Source of the DNA: Hyalomma asiaticum
Taxonomy: Eukaryota > Arthropoda > Arachnida > Ixodida > Ixodidae
NCBI GenBank assembly: GCA_013339685.2
Contig: CM023482.1
Span: 79,633,768-79,697,767 of the forward strand
Reading direction: 5' to 3'
DNA length: 64,000 nucleotides
Both the position numbers and the translations under genes were made by a program. Positions 37,301 through 47,372 of this stretch are shown here, piece after piece. The first letter of the stretch is position 1; every line of letters starts with the position of its first letter. Below the pieces are notes generated by a model. That model did no database searches and was not told the origin of the DNA. It saw only the letters and a program-made list of their open reading frames with translations.

Positions 37301-38275
37301 TTTTCGGTTCAAGGGCCCCGCCATCTCGGGCTTTCACACAAGTGATTTCTCTGTTTTCAATGGCGTCACGTGAAATTAACGACGTCTTGAAAGTTGAAAT
37401 GGATATTGCATCGGTATGCGTCCATATTCAAGCGCGTGAATCTGCCGCGGTATACCGTCCGTTTCGCTCTTGCGAAGACAAAACAGCAACTTATCGGACC
37501 AAGATGGTGGTAACCAAATACGTCAGTAAAATGGTCCATAAGACGTTGGGTTCTCGTAGAGGGGCTTGATTCAGAGTAGCCAAGCAGCACGTATTTATTG
37601 CAATTAACTTGTCTCTCTCTCCTTCTCTCTCGAGGAACAGCCAGAACAGACGCTGGATATTTTACGTGAGAACTCTTAGTTAGCACGAGTTAAGCAAACA
37701 GGAAGACGATATCCGCTTTGTATGGATGGCGGCATTAAGTTCACAATATGCCTACGTTATGCACAAAACTATGCCGTTTGCGCGAAGACGTCAATGCAAC
37801 TTCGAAACGCCTGGCATATACATATAGAGCCAAACAATGCGGTGTATTCAGCTCGTTGCCGACTGCTTCGCATGACACCAATTCTCAGAGCGCGCGGGAT
37901 CTGGTGATTTTTTTTTTTTTGTTTCTTTCTTTGGATTCCCTTCAACAGCGCGAAACAAGCTTACACGATGTGACATTAGGCGCATGTTATACATATATAT
38001 GTAAAGTATTCTGCGTCGGCGAAGACAACACGTGCAGACATTCTTCGAGCAAACAAGTGTATATATTTATATAAAAGTATACAACAGCTGCAACTTTCTA
38101 GTCCTGTCGATTGTACAACGGGTCGTACGAGCATATTAGGAGTAACGAAAGATACATATGCCAACAACGATCACAGTATGTGCATGCGCGCTGTTCCTAA
38201 TTTAGTCATGAGTAGATGTATCGTAAAAAAATATTTGCTTCCCTTAAGTTTAATTAGATGATTTCTAATTAACGT
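37301..38275. other. no recognised feature
   Basis: AT-rich; frames have no recognisable domain. Confidence 0.4.
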
Positions 38276-38655
38276 ACACCCGAGGGCCGCCCATTCCCCT
38301 ACGCGGCCCTCGAGGGGTTCTACCTGTGGACACGCCCGCAAGATTTGTGACAGGTCCGCTCTATCACTGCATAATTTACAATGTCTCGTATAACTTCCAT
38401 GATACATTCGGCTGCAGGACACAGGATTAGGGTACATGATGTTCCTCATGAAAGAGTAGTCCAGGGTGAGCAGGGTGGACGAAAGGCCCATCCTAGCCTA
38501 GTGATCTGTGATTTCTTTATACGTGACCAAGCGATCTCCCCTGGTTTCCTGCTGGGCTGGCTCATTTGCTCGGCGAGTGAGTCCTCGAGCAACGTTGTGA
38601 GCCACCTCGTTGCCTGGCAGCGAGGAGAGTGTATCTGTCCAGCTTACCTGGAGCA
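38276..38655 (-). pseudogene. LINE relic: RNase H end and C-terminal zinc motif
   Basis: On the minus strand, from about 38655, the frame has SLPGNEVAHNVARGLTRRA, the final part of an RNase H domain. A TAG stop follows. In the same frame come YPNPV, then CKLCSDRADLSQILRACP near 38325-38380, resembling the cysteine motif after RNase H in I/R1-type non-LTR elements. The internal stop and the truncated ends mark it as dead. It differs from the two other RNase H relics here, so several LINE lineages are present. Confidence 0.6.
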
Positions 38656-39271
38656 CACCGCACCGTCGCTGACTCTAGGAGCTCATAAAGAACATAAATG
38701 AAACATAAAGAAATAAATAAAAGAACGTAACGGGCAGGTAATGTAGCGGTCACATGATAATGAATAACGCAGTCTATGCGATGACGTGTGCATATACATC
38801 TCGCCCTTAACCGCATGTACTTCGTCATCGTTCGGTGAAAATTCGGTGTGTGTTACGCAGTACCTAAACGCACAAGCCCGCTGAATATTTGGTAATGCAC
38901 ATAGTTACGTACACGCGGTCATACTTCTGCGACACATATTTTGGGACAAGGCGTTTGCGAGATTTAACGGGGACTCAGTCCGAAAGTATACAGTTGCATT
39001 ATGGTTGACATCACCAACGACGCATGCGTGAATTTGTGCTTCTATAATGCATTACCAATTATGCAGCATACAAGCTTTTGCTATACGTCGGTGTGTTACC
39101 GCATATCAGCGCCGTGGCATACGCCGGTGTTTTTATCTTCTGTTTTATCTTCGTACATCTTTAGAAAGCTTCATTCGTGTCGCCGCCGCGTTATCTCTCA
39201 AGGCCATAACACCGCGAGACATATTGAGGAAGTATATACTGACACAAACTTCAGAAACAATCTTAAGTGCC
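38656..39271. other. no recognised feature
   Basis: Nothing supported. Confidence 0.35.
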
Positions 39272-39287
39272 TTGGAACGCAATGAGT

Positions 39288-39605
39288 TAATGAGAAAACA
39301 GACAATGAAGCCTAGGAAAGCGTAGGGAAAATTACCTGTAGTATTGTAATTGTGGAGTAAGTAGAAAGGAACTAAAGAGGACGAAAAGACAAACCTGCCT
39401 TCGGTGGGTTCGGGTCCCAGCGAAGGCAGGTTTGTGTTTTCGGCAGGTTTGTCTTTTCGTCCACTTTAATTCCTTTCTACTTACTCCACAATTACAATAC
39501 TACAAGTAACTTCGCCTATGCTTTCCTAGGCTTCATTGTCTGTTTGCTCATTAAGTTGTTTCTAACAAATAAAGAACGAACCCTTGACCCTTTCCCTTTC
39601 GTCGT
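39288..39605. mobile_element. snap-back retroposon: 113-nt inverted repeat with 16-bp target duplication
   Basis: The arms at 39287-39399 and 39442-39554 are reverse complements with about 8 mismatches in 113 nt. The 42-nt loop contains GGTGGGTTCGGGTCCC, close to a tRNA box B. A roughly 50-nt tail with AAATAAAGAAC follows. TTGGAACGCAATGAGT is directly repeated at 39272-39287 and 39606-39621. A 16-bp duplication points to target-primed reverse transcription, so a hairpin RNA or foldback retroelement end was copied in. No coding capacity. Confidence 0.75.
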
Positions 39606-39621
39606 TGGAACGCAATGAGTA

Positions 39622-39999
39622 TACCTACATTACGGCGACCTTAAAAACCCACTTACGATTTCGATTTCAAGGAGTACCTTTCATAGCGACGTGCGGACAC
39701 ACTCGGACGTTGGGCGAAGTCACGTGGGAACAGCAACTCGTGACAGAGTGACTCTTTCGCCTGCTTTCAGCGGCACGTGGTGCACGCAAACAACGATGAC
39801 GTCACTGTCCGACTGCGACAGCAATTTCGGTCATTTTTTTACGCGACTGTGTTCACACGTCACCCTATTGTTCATGCGATGGGGCTAGCTTTCAGATGTC
39901 CGGCGAAGAGAACTTTAAAATCAAATTGAAATACTTTATACGTGTTTCCATCTGGCTCCGCGGTGTTTGATTTCCGGTTCCTATATATACGCAACGGCT
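39622..39999. other. no recognised feature
   Basis: May include the 5' part of the SINE that follows; nothing else supported. Confidence 0.35.
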
Positions 40000-40151
40000 G
40001 CATCGCTGTTGAAGGCCCTGAATGCACAGTAATCTGTTGGTCCCGGGTTCTAACCCCGTACCAGGACGAATTTTTGAGCAACTAGGAAGCTTTAATTTCT
40101 GAGAAATCCGTATGGATTTCTTTGTAGCCTTGTGCTACAAAACGGGTGAAT
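40000..40151 (+). repeat. tRNA-derived SINE, family D, copy 2
   Basis: Box B-like GGTCCCGGGTTCTAACCCCG, then CAGGACGAATTTTT, CTGAGAAATCCGTATGGATT and a 3' hairpin TTGTAGC-CTTGT-GCTACAA. It matches the reversed copy at 4562-4730. An isolated TTGTAGC...GCTACAA at 4826-4844 may be a third tail. Confidence 0.55.
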
Positions 40152-41014
40152 GCTAATTTTCCCTCTCATAAACGTTACTCCACCTTGCGGGTTTCCGCAG
40201 AACTCATTTGCCACAGTAATCTTGTCGACAGGCTGGGATACAAAGAGGCGCGGAACACGGCCCGCTGTTTACGGCCTGCACGCGCGAGTGCCCCGTCGCC
40301 GCCCGGGCCACGCTGAAGACAGAGTAAGAGACGAGACGAAGCCAACACAAGCTTAGCAGCGTCTGCAATGGGTGGGCAATGACAGAGCTATCTTCCGCCA
40401 GTCGGGCCCACCCCTTAATCGGCCCCCCAGAGAGAAAGGGAAGTTGGGTATCCGTTGGCTTGATACCGAAAGCGACGGGAGGCGATCGCCTTGAGAGGGT
40501 CCTCCTGGCGCCAAGTTACGGTGAGACGCGCTCAGCGCGACTCACACAGTCGTCGTGGCGGTGCGGAGTCTTGCCAAGTATACAGATCGCGCGCTGCGAT
40601 TGTCGCGAAAGCGTCGCGCGCACGAAGGGGCTTAGTTCCAGCGAGCGAGAGAACCGTTGTGTTGCGCGTGCGTGTTATGAACTGAAATAACGGATTGTGA
40701 CGCAGGCGAGGACTGCGGTGGGCCTTGACAGGAAAGGAAGACGTCACAACGGCGCGGTACACGGCGTTATTGTCATTGTATTTTTTATCTTGTAGCTCGC
40801 ACGTTATTTTGTTCCGCGTTCGGGCCGGTATCTCGAGGTTGCACTTGCATACCTGAACCGCGCGAACCTCTTGTACCCTTCTCTCGTGTTCAGGATCGCG
40901 CCTGCTGCAACGGCTTTTGAACGTATACGTGCATGGCAGATGTCATCAAAGAAGAAAAAGCTAACACTTATATCAGGCACACAAGTGGGAATATTGGTAC
41001 AGGCCCGTCACGAA

Positions 41015-41017
<3 letters not shown>
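40152..41017. other. CpG-rich stretch, no gene supported
   Basis: 40190-40730 is CpG-rich. One plus-strand frame (40379-40690) overlaps others on both strands. No known domain, and no convincing TATA or splice structure. Confidence 0.35.
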
Positions 41018-41086
<69 letters not shown>

Positions 41087-41088
41087 AC
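41018..41088. repeat. (GAAA)n microsatellite
   Basis: About 17 uninterrupted GAAA units. Confidence 0.95.
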
Positions 41089-41155
41089 ACTGAAAAGTAC
41101 CAGGGAGACCGGCGATACCGGACGAAGTGTTGACCATCAGATGCTTTCTTGGAAG

Positions 41156-41397
41156 TCTGCGTCGCCACAGTGGTCTATTCGCTATGCCACTCGGCTGCAA
41201 ATCCAAAGGTCGCGGGATGGAATCCTGGCCGCGGCGGCTGCGTTTCGATGAAGGCGAAATGTTGAGGCCCGTGTAATGTGCGATGTGAGTGCACGTTAGA
41301 AAACCCCAGATGGTCGACATTCAGGGAGCCCTCCACTGCGGCGTATCTCATTACCATATCCCGTTTTGGGACGTATAAAACCCCAGAAATTGATCAA
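41156..41397 (+). repeat. Ruka-type SINE with 11-bp target duplication
   Basis: Head CGCCACAGTGGTCTATTCGC, body GAAGGCGAAATGTTGAGGCC and tail CAGAAATTGATCAA. TTTCTTGGAAG is directly repeated at 41145-41155 and 41398-41408. Confidence 0.9.
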
Positions 41398-41408
41398 TTT
41401 CTTGGAAG

Positions 41409-42239
41409 CTTGACCTTCATCCCATCTCGCCTGTCTTCTTCGTGCTTTCCATGGTACGTTATATATTTTTCTTTTTGTTGTTGTTGATAAAAAGAAAACA
41501 AAGCGTTTGCAGTCATCAAACCACAAGATATATGTGTGTAATAAGAATGCAAGCAATAACGCGCACACTTGGCTTCCGATACCGCCGGCTGTTCCTATAG
41601 TTTCAATCTTTCAAGGATATTCGCCACTTCCTATTAAAATAGTTCAATTTCGTTATGAAAGCTTTCGATTCCAAGAAGTGCAATGCAAAACACAGTATAC
41701 CCTGTTTACCTGCGAGGCATGGCCGCTTCTCTTACGACCCGAAGACCTTCAATGTATGAGTCTTCCGCTCGTCGTGCTTGATTGAAAAGGCTGACGGGCA
41801 AAATAAGGTTCAGGGTGAAACTTAAACCTTGCATAAGCATACTGCGTATTTTTCTACTAATTGAACGCGGATATCTCTATACGCGCTAGATAAATGATTG
41901 TGCAGAGAATCCAGTTTCTTCAGCGAAAGCATGATGTAAGTTTCACTTTCTTCTCCCCGGGAGCGTCGTTTAACTTTCCGCTTCGATACCTTCCGGAGCG
42001 TATACGCAGTTCCAAAACACCAGATGCATAACGCTGTCTGTATAGTGCGCGATCGCACTTCCGCCGTCTCCGACAGCAAACATTGTTTGGCGATGTTAAA
42101 CTTTCCTGTCCGTGAAACGCACGTTTTTGAGCGGAAACCCGAGTTTAACCCAACATGCCTGAACTTATACAGAAATACCGGATTTTCCTGCAAAAGACAA
42201 GAAGTGTGTCCTCGACAGCCACAGCAACACGGCCATAAC
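41409..42239. other. no recognised feature
   Basis: No coding, RNA or element signal. Confidence 0.4.
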
Positions 42240-42253
42240 AACACGCGTTCTGC

Positions 42254-42489
42254 GCCCCGCCACGGTGGTCTAGTAATTATACGCGTACTCGGCTGCTGAT
42301 CCAAGAGTCGCGGGTTCGTATGCCGGCCGCGGCGGCTGCATTTCAATGGAGGCGAAATGAGGCCCGTGTGCTGTGCGTTGTCAGTGCATGTTAAAGAACC
42401 CCAGGTGGTCGAAATTTCCGGAGACCTCCACTACGGCGTCTCTCATAATCAGAGCTGGTTTTGGGACGTTAAACCCCACAAATCAATCA
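42254..42489 (+). repeat. Ruka-type SINE with 14-bp target duplication
   Basis: Close to consensus from GCCCCGCCACGGTGGTCTAG to CACAAATCAATCA. AACACGCG(T/A)TCTGC repeats at 42240-42253 and 42490-42503 with one mismatch. Confidence 0.92.
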
Positions 42490-42503
42490 AACACGCGATC
42501 TGC

Positions 42504-43611
42504 AACGCAAACAAAGGAGAAAAAATAAAATTCGTTCATCACCTATGCACACAGTATGCAGACGGTATACAAAACAGCGCAGCTGAACCATCCTCCCGCA
42601 TCATCATCATCCCCCCCCCCCCTCCCCTATCCTCGTTCATCGCGTGTTCATAACCATCCGTTAATCCCGACAGAATTTTAAAGTCTTATTTTCCTTTTGC
42701 TTTCGTGGCATTCTTTTCTTTCTTCTTCCTAAGTGTTGACACCTAATAAGTGAACGTTACGAAAGCGTGCGGATCGCCGATATACCGGTAAACGTATGTA
42801 GCAACCTTCGATCATCGCGCCTGTATGCTTGCAATTCCCGAAACGCGACGTGGCATCGCGTTTGAAGTCCGCGGCGTGTTTCCTCAATTAAAGCACTTCC
42901 ATTAGTAAGGGCGTCCCGTCACTCGGGCGAACTTCTGCAATCAATTCTCTCCTCGTAAACACATCATTTGCGCAAGGAACGAGCGCCAGAGGAGCGTCGA
43001 AAGTGTGCGCCACGACTACCGCATACAAAATTGAGAGCGTATAAGCCGGCGGCAGCAATCGCAGGATTGAAAGAGGCCGCGCGCACGCTGCAAGTTATGC
43101 TGGCCGCGACGTGTGATAATCTCCCGCATCGACATGATATCGAGTTCGCTTTAGCACAGTAACGTTGTTATATCAACGTTGCTGCAGAATGGTGAAAGTA
43201 TATAAGATCACTGCGTTGTTTGTACCCGGCCAGGTAAAAAAAAAAAAAACACAATTTGTGAGGCAATCACTGAGCTGTTCTAATCTGTGTAATTAGACCC
43301 CTTCGATGCCAAATTTAAGGGACCGACACCCTATCGACGATAGCTTAATTCCTGTTTACGGAAGTGTCCGGGTGAGAGAGTTGCAAGTGGACAAGTACAG
43401 CTCTGCCGATTGCGGCATAGCCAAATTTGAATATGTGTCCAGTAATTACGAATATAACACTTTCGGTAACCTGTGAGACAGCGTAATGTACCAGCAGCGC
43501 TCTTAGTGTTTTCGGTAAAGTGCACCAGATGAAAACGTCGCCTGAATTTGTTTAACAACTTTCAGTTGGCAAGAAGACCTCTTTTGCAGGCCAGTTGGTT
43601 CACATCAAATA
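42504..43611. other. no gene recognised; poly-C run
   Basis: C-run at about 42611-42627 and an A-run near 43238-43251. Otherwise nothing. Confidence 0.4.
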
Positions 43612-44660
43612 GAATCGTACTGCGCAGGCGCGAAGGACACTGCGCTCCATCCCGTGTTTTCTCCTTTCGTGCCTGCGCAGAACGATTCTGTTCCCGTTGT
43701 CAACGCCGAACTGAAGTATAAATAAACAGGCCAACAGAGCCTGTTTCGTTTCCTACTCTGTATATTCACAAGTGTCTTTCGCGCTCTAGTCGCTCTCCTC
43801 TTGTCCCAACGCGGCAGCTTCACTCGCGATCGAGACGACGCCGCATCGGAGATCACACGCTGCCCCGAGAGGCCACGACGGAAGTAGTTCTGCGAGCGGA
43901 GACAAGTGCCGTAACTCGACGTAAAAGGCCAGACCCATTGTGCCGCACGTCTGCGACGAACAAAAGGTGTAACTCGAGCATCGAGAGAAAAGATAAAGGG
44001 GTCGGTCGCACTGGCGACACAGCGCCGAGCAAGGTGACAACGGCGGTGCGCCTAGAGCGGTTGTAAACAACGTCCTCTCTCCCTTCTCATCCTCACTCTC
44101 TCGCGACTTCGACCGCGCCTCTCACAACTCGCTCCTCATCCGTCCCCTCTCTCCCCCCCCCCCCCACCCCTCGCAAGCCGAGCCATCTCCTTCGCCACTT
44201 CCGCGTGGAGGAGAGAGAGAGAGAGAGGGTAACATTCGGGTCTCTCCCGAACCGCTCGACGGGGGAGAGAGGTCGAAACGAGGTTATCGACGCTTCTTTG
44301 TTGCGTAGTCGTAGTTAGCGTCGACGGTACGGCGCGCTCTCGGAAAGTGCCGAGCGCGTCGCGAGAAAAATGCGCGGCCTGCAAGGCTGGTTCCAGGTGG
44401 GGTGTGAGCAGACCTGGCAGCTTTGTTTCTTTTTGGCACGGTCGGCGCGTGTTATTGGGGCAATAGGCAGCCACTGCAGCATCATCAAAGGAGGCCTGCC
44501 GTAGCGGTAATTAGCCGTGCGCGACCCTGCATGGCCGACAGAGTGAGAAACATGCCGACCGGCAGCGCATCCGTCCTCGTCGGCTCGTTGTGTATGTCTA
44601 CCTCGCTCGCTGCCATCACCATCTGCTGCTACTGTTGCCGCCCCTTTAATGGAGGCCGTA
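43612..44660. promoter_or_regulatory. GC-rich block with inverted repeat and TATA-like box
   Basis: An imperfect inverted repeat, AATCGTACTGCGCAGGCGCG at 43612 against a right arm ending at 43688, is followed by TATAAATAA at 43717-43725. CpG-rich DNA with (GA)n and C-runs continues to about 44660. This could be a host promoter or the LTR of an unrecognised element. No matching second LTR and no coding exon were found, so the call is weak. Confidence 0.25.
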
Positions 44661-44923
44661 CTCCCGTATAGTCTACTCTGCACCTTCCGCTGCGTTCTTC
44701 TTATATTCCGTTTCATGCATCACGTGCGACGCTGTGGAGGCTAGGGAGACTGCTTGGAGCAGATGCGTTCGTACCAGGAAATAGTTAATCTTTTTTTTCG
44801 CATCCACAGTAGCGCAACTTCGTCCTGTTTTAAAGCTGAGTAATAAATGGAGATATTTCGTGCCTCGGATTTAAACAACACCGTTATACTGCAGACAGGC
44901 CAGTAGAAAGGGGGGAGGGGGTG

Positions 44924-45164
44924 CCCTAGCGGCCTGGGACCCTCCCGGATTTTTGGTGAGGACGGGGGGTAGTGTTAACAACACAGTGTAGTGCTAATAA
45001 CATAAAATTGAAATCAATAACGTTGCATTTAAAAAGTCGCTTGCTGTACATACTGCGCTTTTTACCGAAAACAAATGATGAAAGTAAATGATTTTTGTCA
45101 AATAGTCAAGGCCTTCAGCAAGTGGGCACGGCACCCCCGACAGAAATTCCTGGCTACAGGCCTG
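44924..45164. mobile_element. hAT-like MITE, copy 2
   Basis: Shares GGGGGGTAGTGTTAACAACA, AGTGCTAATAACATAAAATT, TTGCATTTAAAAAG and the end TCCTGGCTACAGGCCTG with copy 1 at 31327-31548, in the same orientation. Between the core and the right end it is longer than copy 1. Confidence 0.6.
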
Positions 45165-45712
45165 ACTGCGTATATGTTGATGTGTAGCTTTCAGCGTCTC
45201 GTTGCCTCCGTTTCTTGTTGTTGTTGGTGGTTTTTTTCTATTTCTTTTTTTTTTTTTTCAGCCGAATGGCGGCGCTTGACGCACGTGGACTTGCTCTGCT
45301 CGCGCGCGCATTTACAACGAAGAAAGGCGCCTATGAGACGTGCAGAATTACACATTTTGCAGACGAACTTCCTGCCTAGCTTCCACAGCTTCGCACCTGA
45401 TGTATGAAACAGCCGGGAAAATATTTACAGGCACTACAGGTTTGGAAATCTGGCCACCACTACCGTGCGCGTGCCTATAATGCAGCCGGCAACGAAAGAG
45501 AGGAATAAGTGGATCTTTATTTCGCCCTCTCTCCTCGGACGCTGAGGCAACAGGAGTGTCAAAATTGTATCCGCAAAGTGCTGCAGATATTTGGACATCT
45601 TTCTTCGTTTCTGGGATGCGCAAACGGCAGACCTCGCGGCGACGGTCCCGTGAAAAAAAAGAAAGCCCAGGAGGACGCAAGAACGGCTCCGTCTAAACAA
45701 AGTATTTCCTGT
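45165..45712. other. no recognised feature
   Basis: Flank of the LTR element; T-run near 45246-45259. Nothing else. Confidence 0.4.
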
Positions 45713-45716
45713 ATAC

Positions 45717-45890
45717 TGTTGTGATCCCACGGCTGCTCACCAGTTGTTGCGATCCCACCGCTGCCAGCCGTTTGTTGGGATTGGCCCGTTGCTCACCCAG
45801 AGCGTTCTTACCCGCTGCCACCATTTGTTGCGGTTCATCCCACTGCTCAGCATTCAGTTTGTTGGGACCGGCCTGCCGCTCCACGGAGCC
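45717..45890. repeat. LTR-terminal array of LTR-end/PBS-like units (3' LTR copy)
   Basis: TGTTG starts recur at 45717, 45745, 45773, 45826 and 45860. Each is followed by variants of GATCCCACCGCTGCCA. Same structure as in the right LTR; see the finding on this array. Confidence 0.75.
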
Positions 45891-46579
45891 GACCCATTTG
45901 GTAGCGTGGACCTTGCGGAGACGGGATCATACCGCTGGCTCTGAGACTCCCGGAGATACGAGCCGAGGCAGATCAAGAGACCGGGGAAGAGGAAATAAAC
46001 TCAACGAACGTTTATTTCATGGTTGAGAAAGAGAAATGCGCCGAGAGAGAGCTCGGCAGCTCGTTTTTCTCCAAAGGTTGTCGTCCCCAGATCCCTAGCT
46101 GGGGAATAAGCCTTAATTAGAAATGTCCAATCAACACACGTTAGCGTCCTTCATGGTCACCACCTTCAAGTGGGCGTCAACCTCGCACTCTCCCAGCGTT
46201 CGTAATAGCCGCGAGGAGGGCACGCGCACACCCATCCGGAACCCGCCGGATCGCGATAAACCACGCACACATGCTGACCACTGCGCTCACACCCCGGCCA
46301 CCCAGAGCGTTCGTCCGGAAGTGCGCCAATGTCCGCGTCCACATGGCCGCACACAAACGACCGTTCCTCGCCGGAATCACACGAAACACGAGGTGCCAGG
46401 GAGCCACGTCCGCACCCGTGCGCTGTCGTCCGGTGCAGTTGCCGGCGGTGTCTTGCCCGAAGGTCGCCGGGTCATCAATCCCGCAGCAGGGGTCCTTCCG
46501 CCGCGTAGCCAAAACACGGTGGGCTTTCGAAGAGGGGCTCGCACAAATGTTTTCCGAAGTGCAAACCCCAGTCGTAACA
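45717..46579 (-). repeat. 3' LTR of the element
   Basis: 863 bp, matching 49932-50794 at a constant offset of 4215. In element orientation it starts TGTTACGACTGGGG. An AATAAA word (plus-strand TTTATT at 46011-46016) is a candidate poly-A signal. Next to it internally, the minus strand has CCGGAGAGGC, a short and weak polypurine tract. Confidence 0.92.
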
Positions 46580-47372
46580 GCCTCTCCGGCGGGAGGAGGA
46601 TGATCTCGATGGGCTGAGGTTTGCAGCCACAGTCCGGAGAGATCGGCGATGACGTCAGGCTTGGTGAAGACTAGCTCGGTCAAGTCGAGTACACCACCTG
46701 TCTCCTTCCTGCACAATCACTTAGACCTTCTTCTGCCAGGCAAACAGGCAACAGTCACGCAAACACATCACAACCACTCAGCGGGTCAGTGCGTGACAGC
46801 GCTGCAGAACCCCACCAGGCAATTCGCTCAGTCGTGAGCAGTTATTCCCACCATAAAGCTTCCCCCTTTCTTTTGGCCCACACAGTACCAAGAGCAGCCA
46901 CACTCAAAGACACAAAGTAAAGCAACTGCTTCATTGAAAAAGGGTTACTCATACACGTGAATGAACACGCCAAGAAAGATTACATGCGAATGGCATGACT
47001 TAAACCGACACACAGAAATCAGATTACACTGAGGCTTTCGCTATTCTAGGGCAACGATCAAGAGCATCGGTGTTACCTCTAAGTTCCGTCTCCTGCAGCG
47101 AACCTCACCATGATTTTCAACTAGCCAAGCTCCAGTGAGAAGTTGACAGTCATTATGTCATTTGTGGAATAAACGGGCTAAACTATTCTGTGTTCTCCCA
47201 TGACGCATAAGGGTCACAGTACCCAAACACTCGAAGCTTTAACTGTCCTGCTTTCTGGAGATTACCGCTCCTTTAGTTCAACAGGAACTCTGCGGACACC
47301 TGCCTATCGATGAACTCAATCATGCCACACAGGCTTCCAATAAATAAATCCCCGAGTTCATTTCAAAGGCTA
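46580..47372 (-). other. 3' untranslated internal region of the LTR element
   Basis: About 790 bp between the gag stop and the 3' LTR. No pol motif in any frame. A TCTCCGG/CCGGAGA dyad lies near 46582-46642. This is where pol would be expected in a complete element. Confidence 0.6.

Noticed and set aside
46123..46617. 164-codon plus-strand frame in the LTR, also present at 50338 (213 codons)
   Set aside because: It lies antisense within the LTRs. The related solo LTR keeps only part of it, and it matches no protein I know. Shared openness follows from shared sequence.
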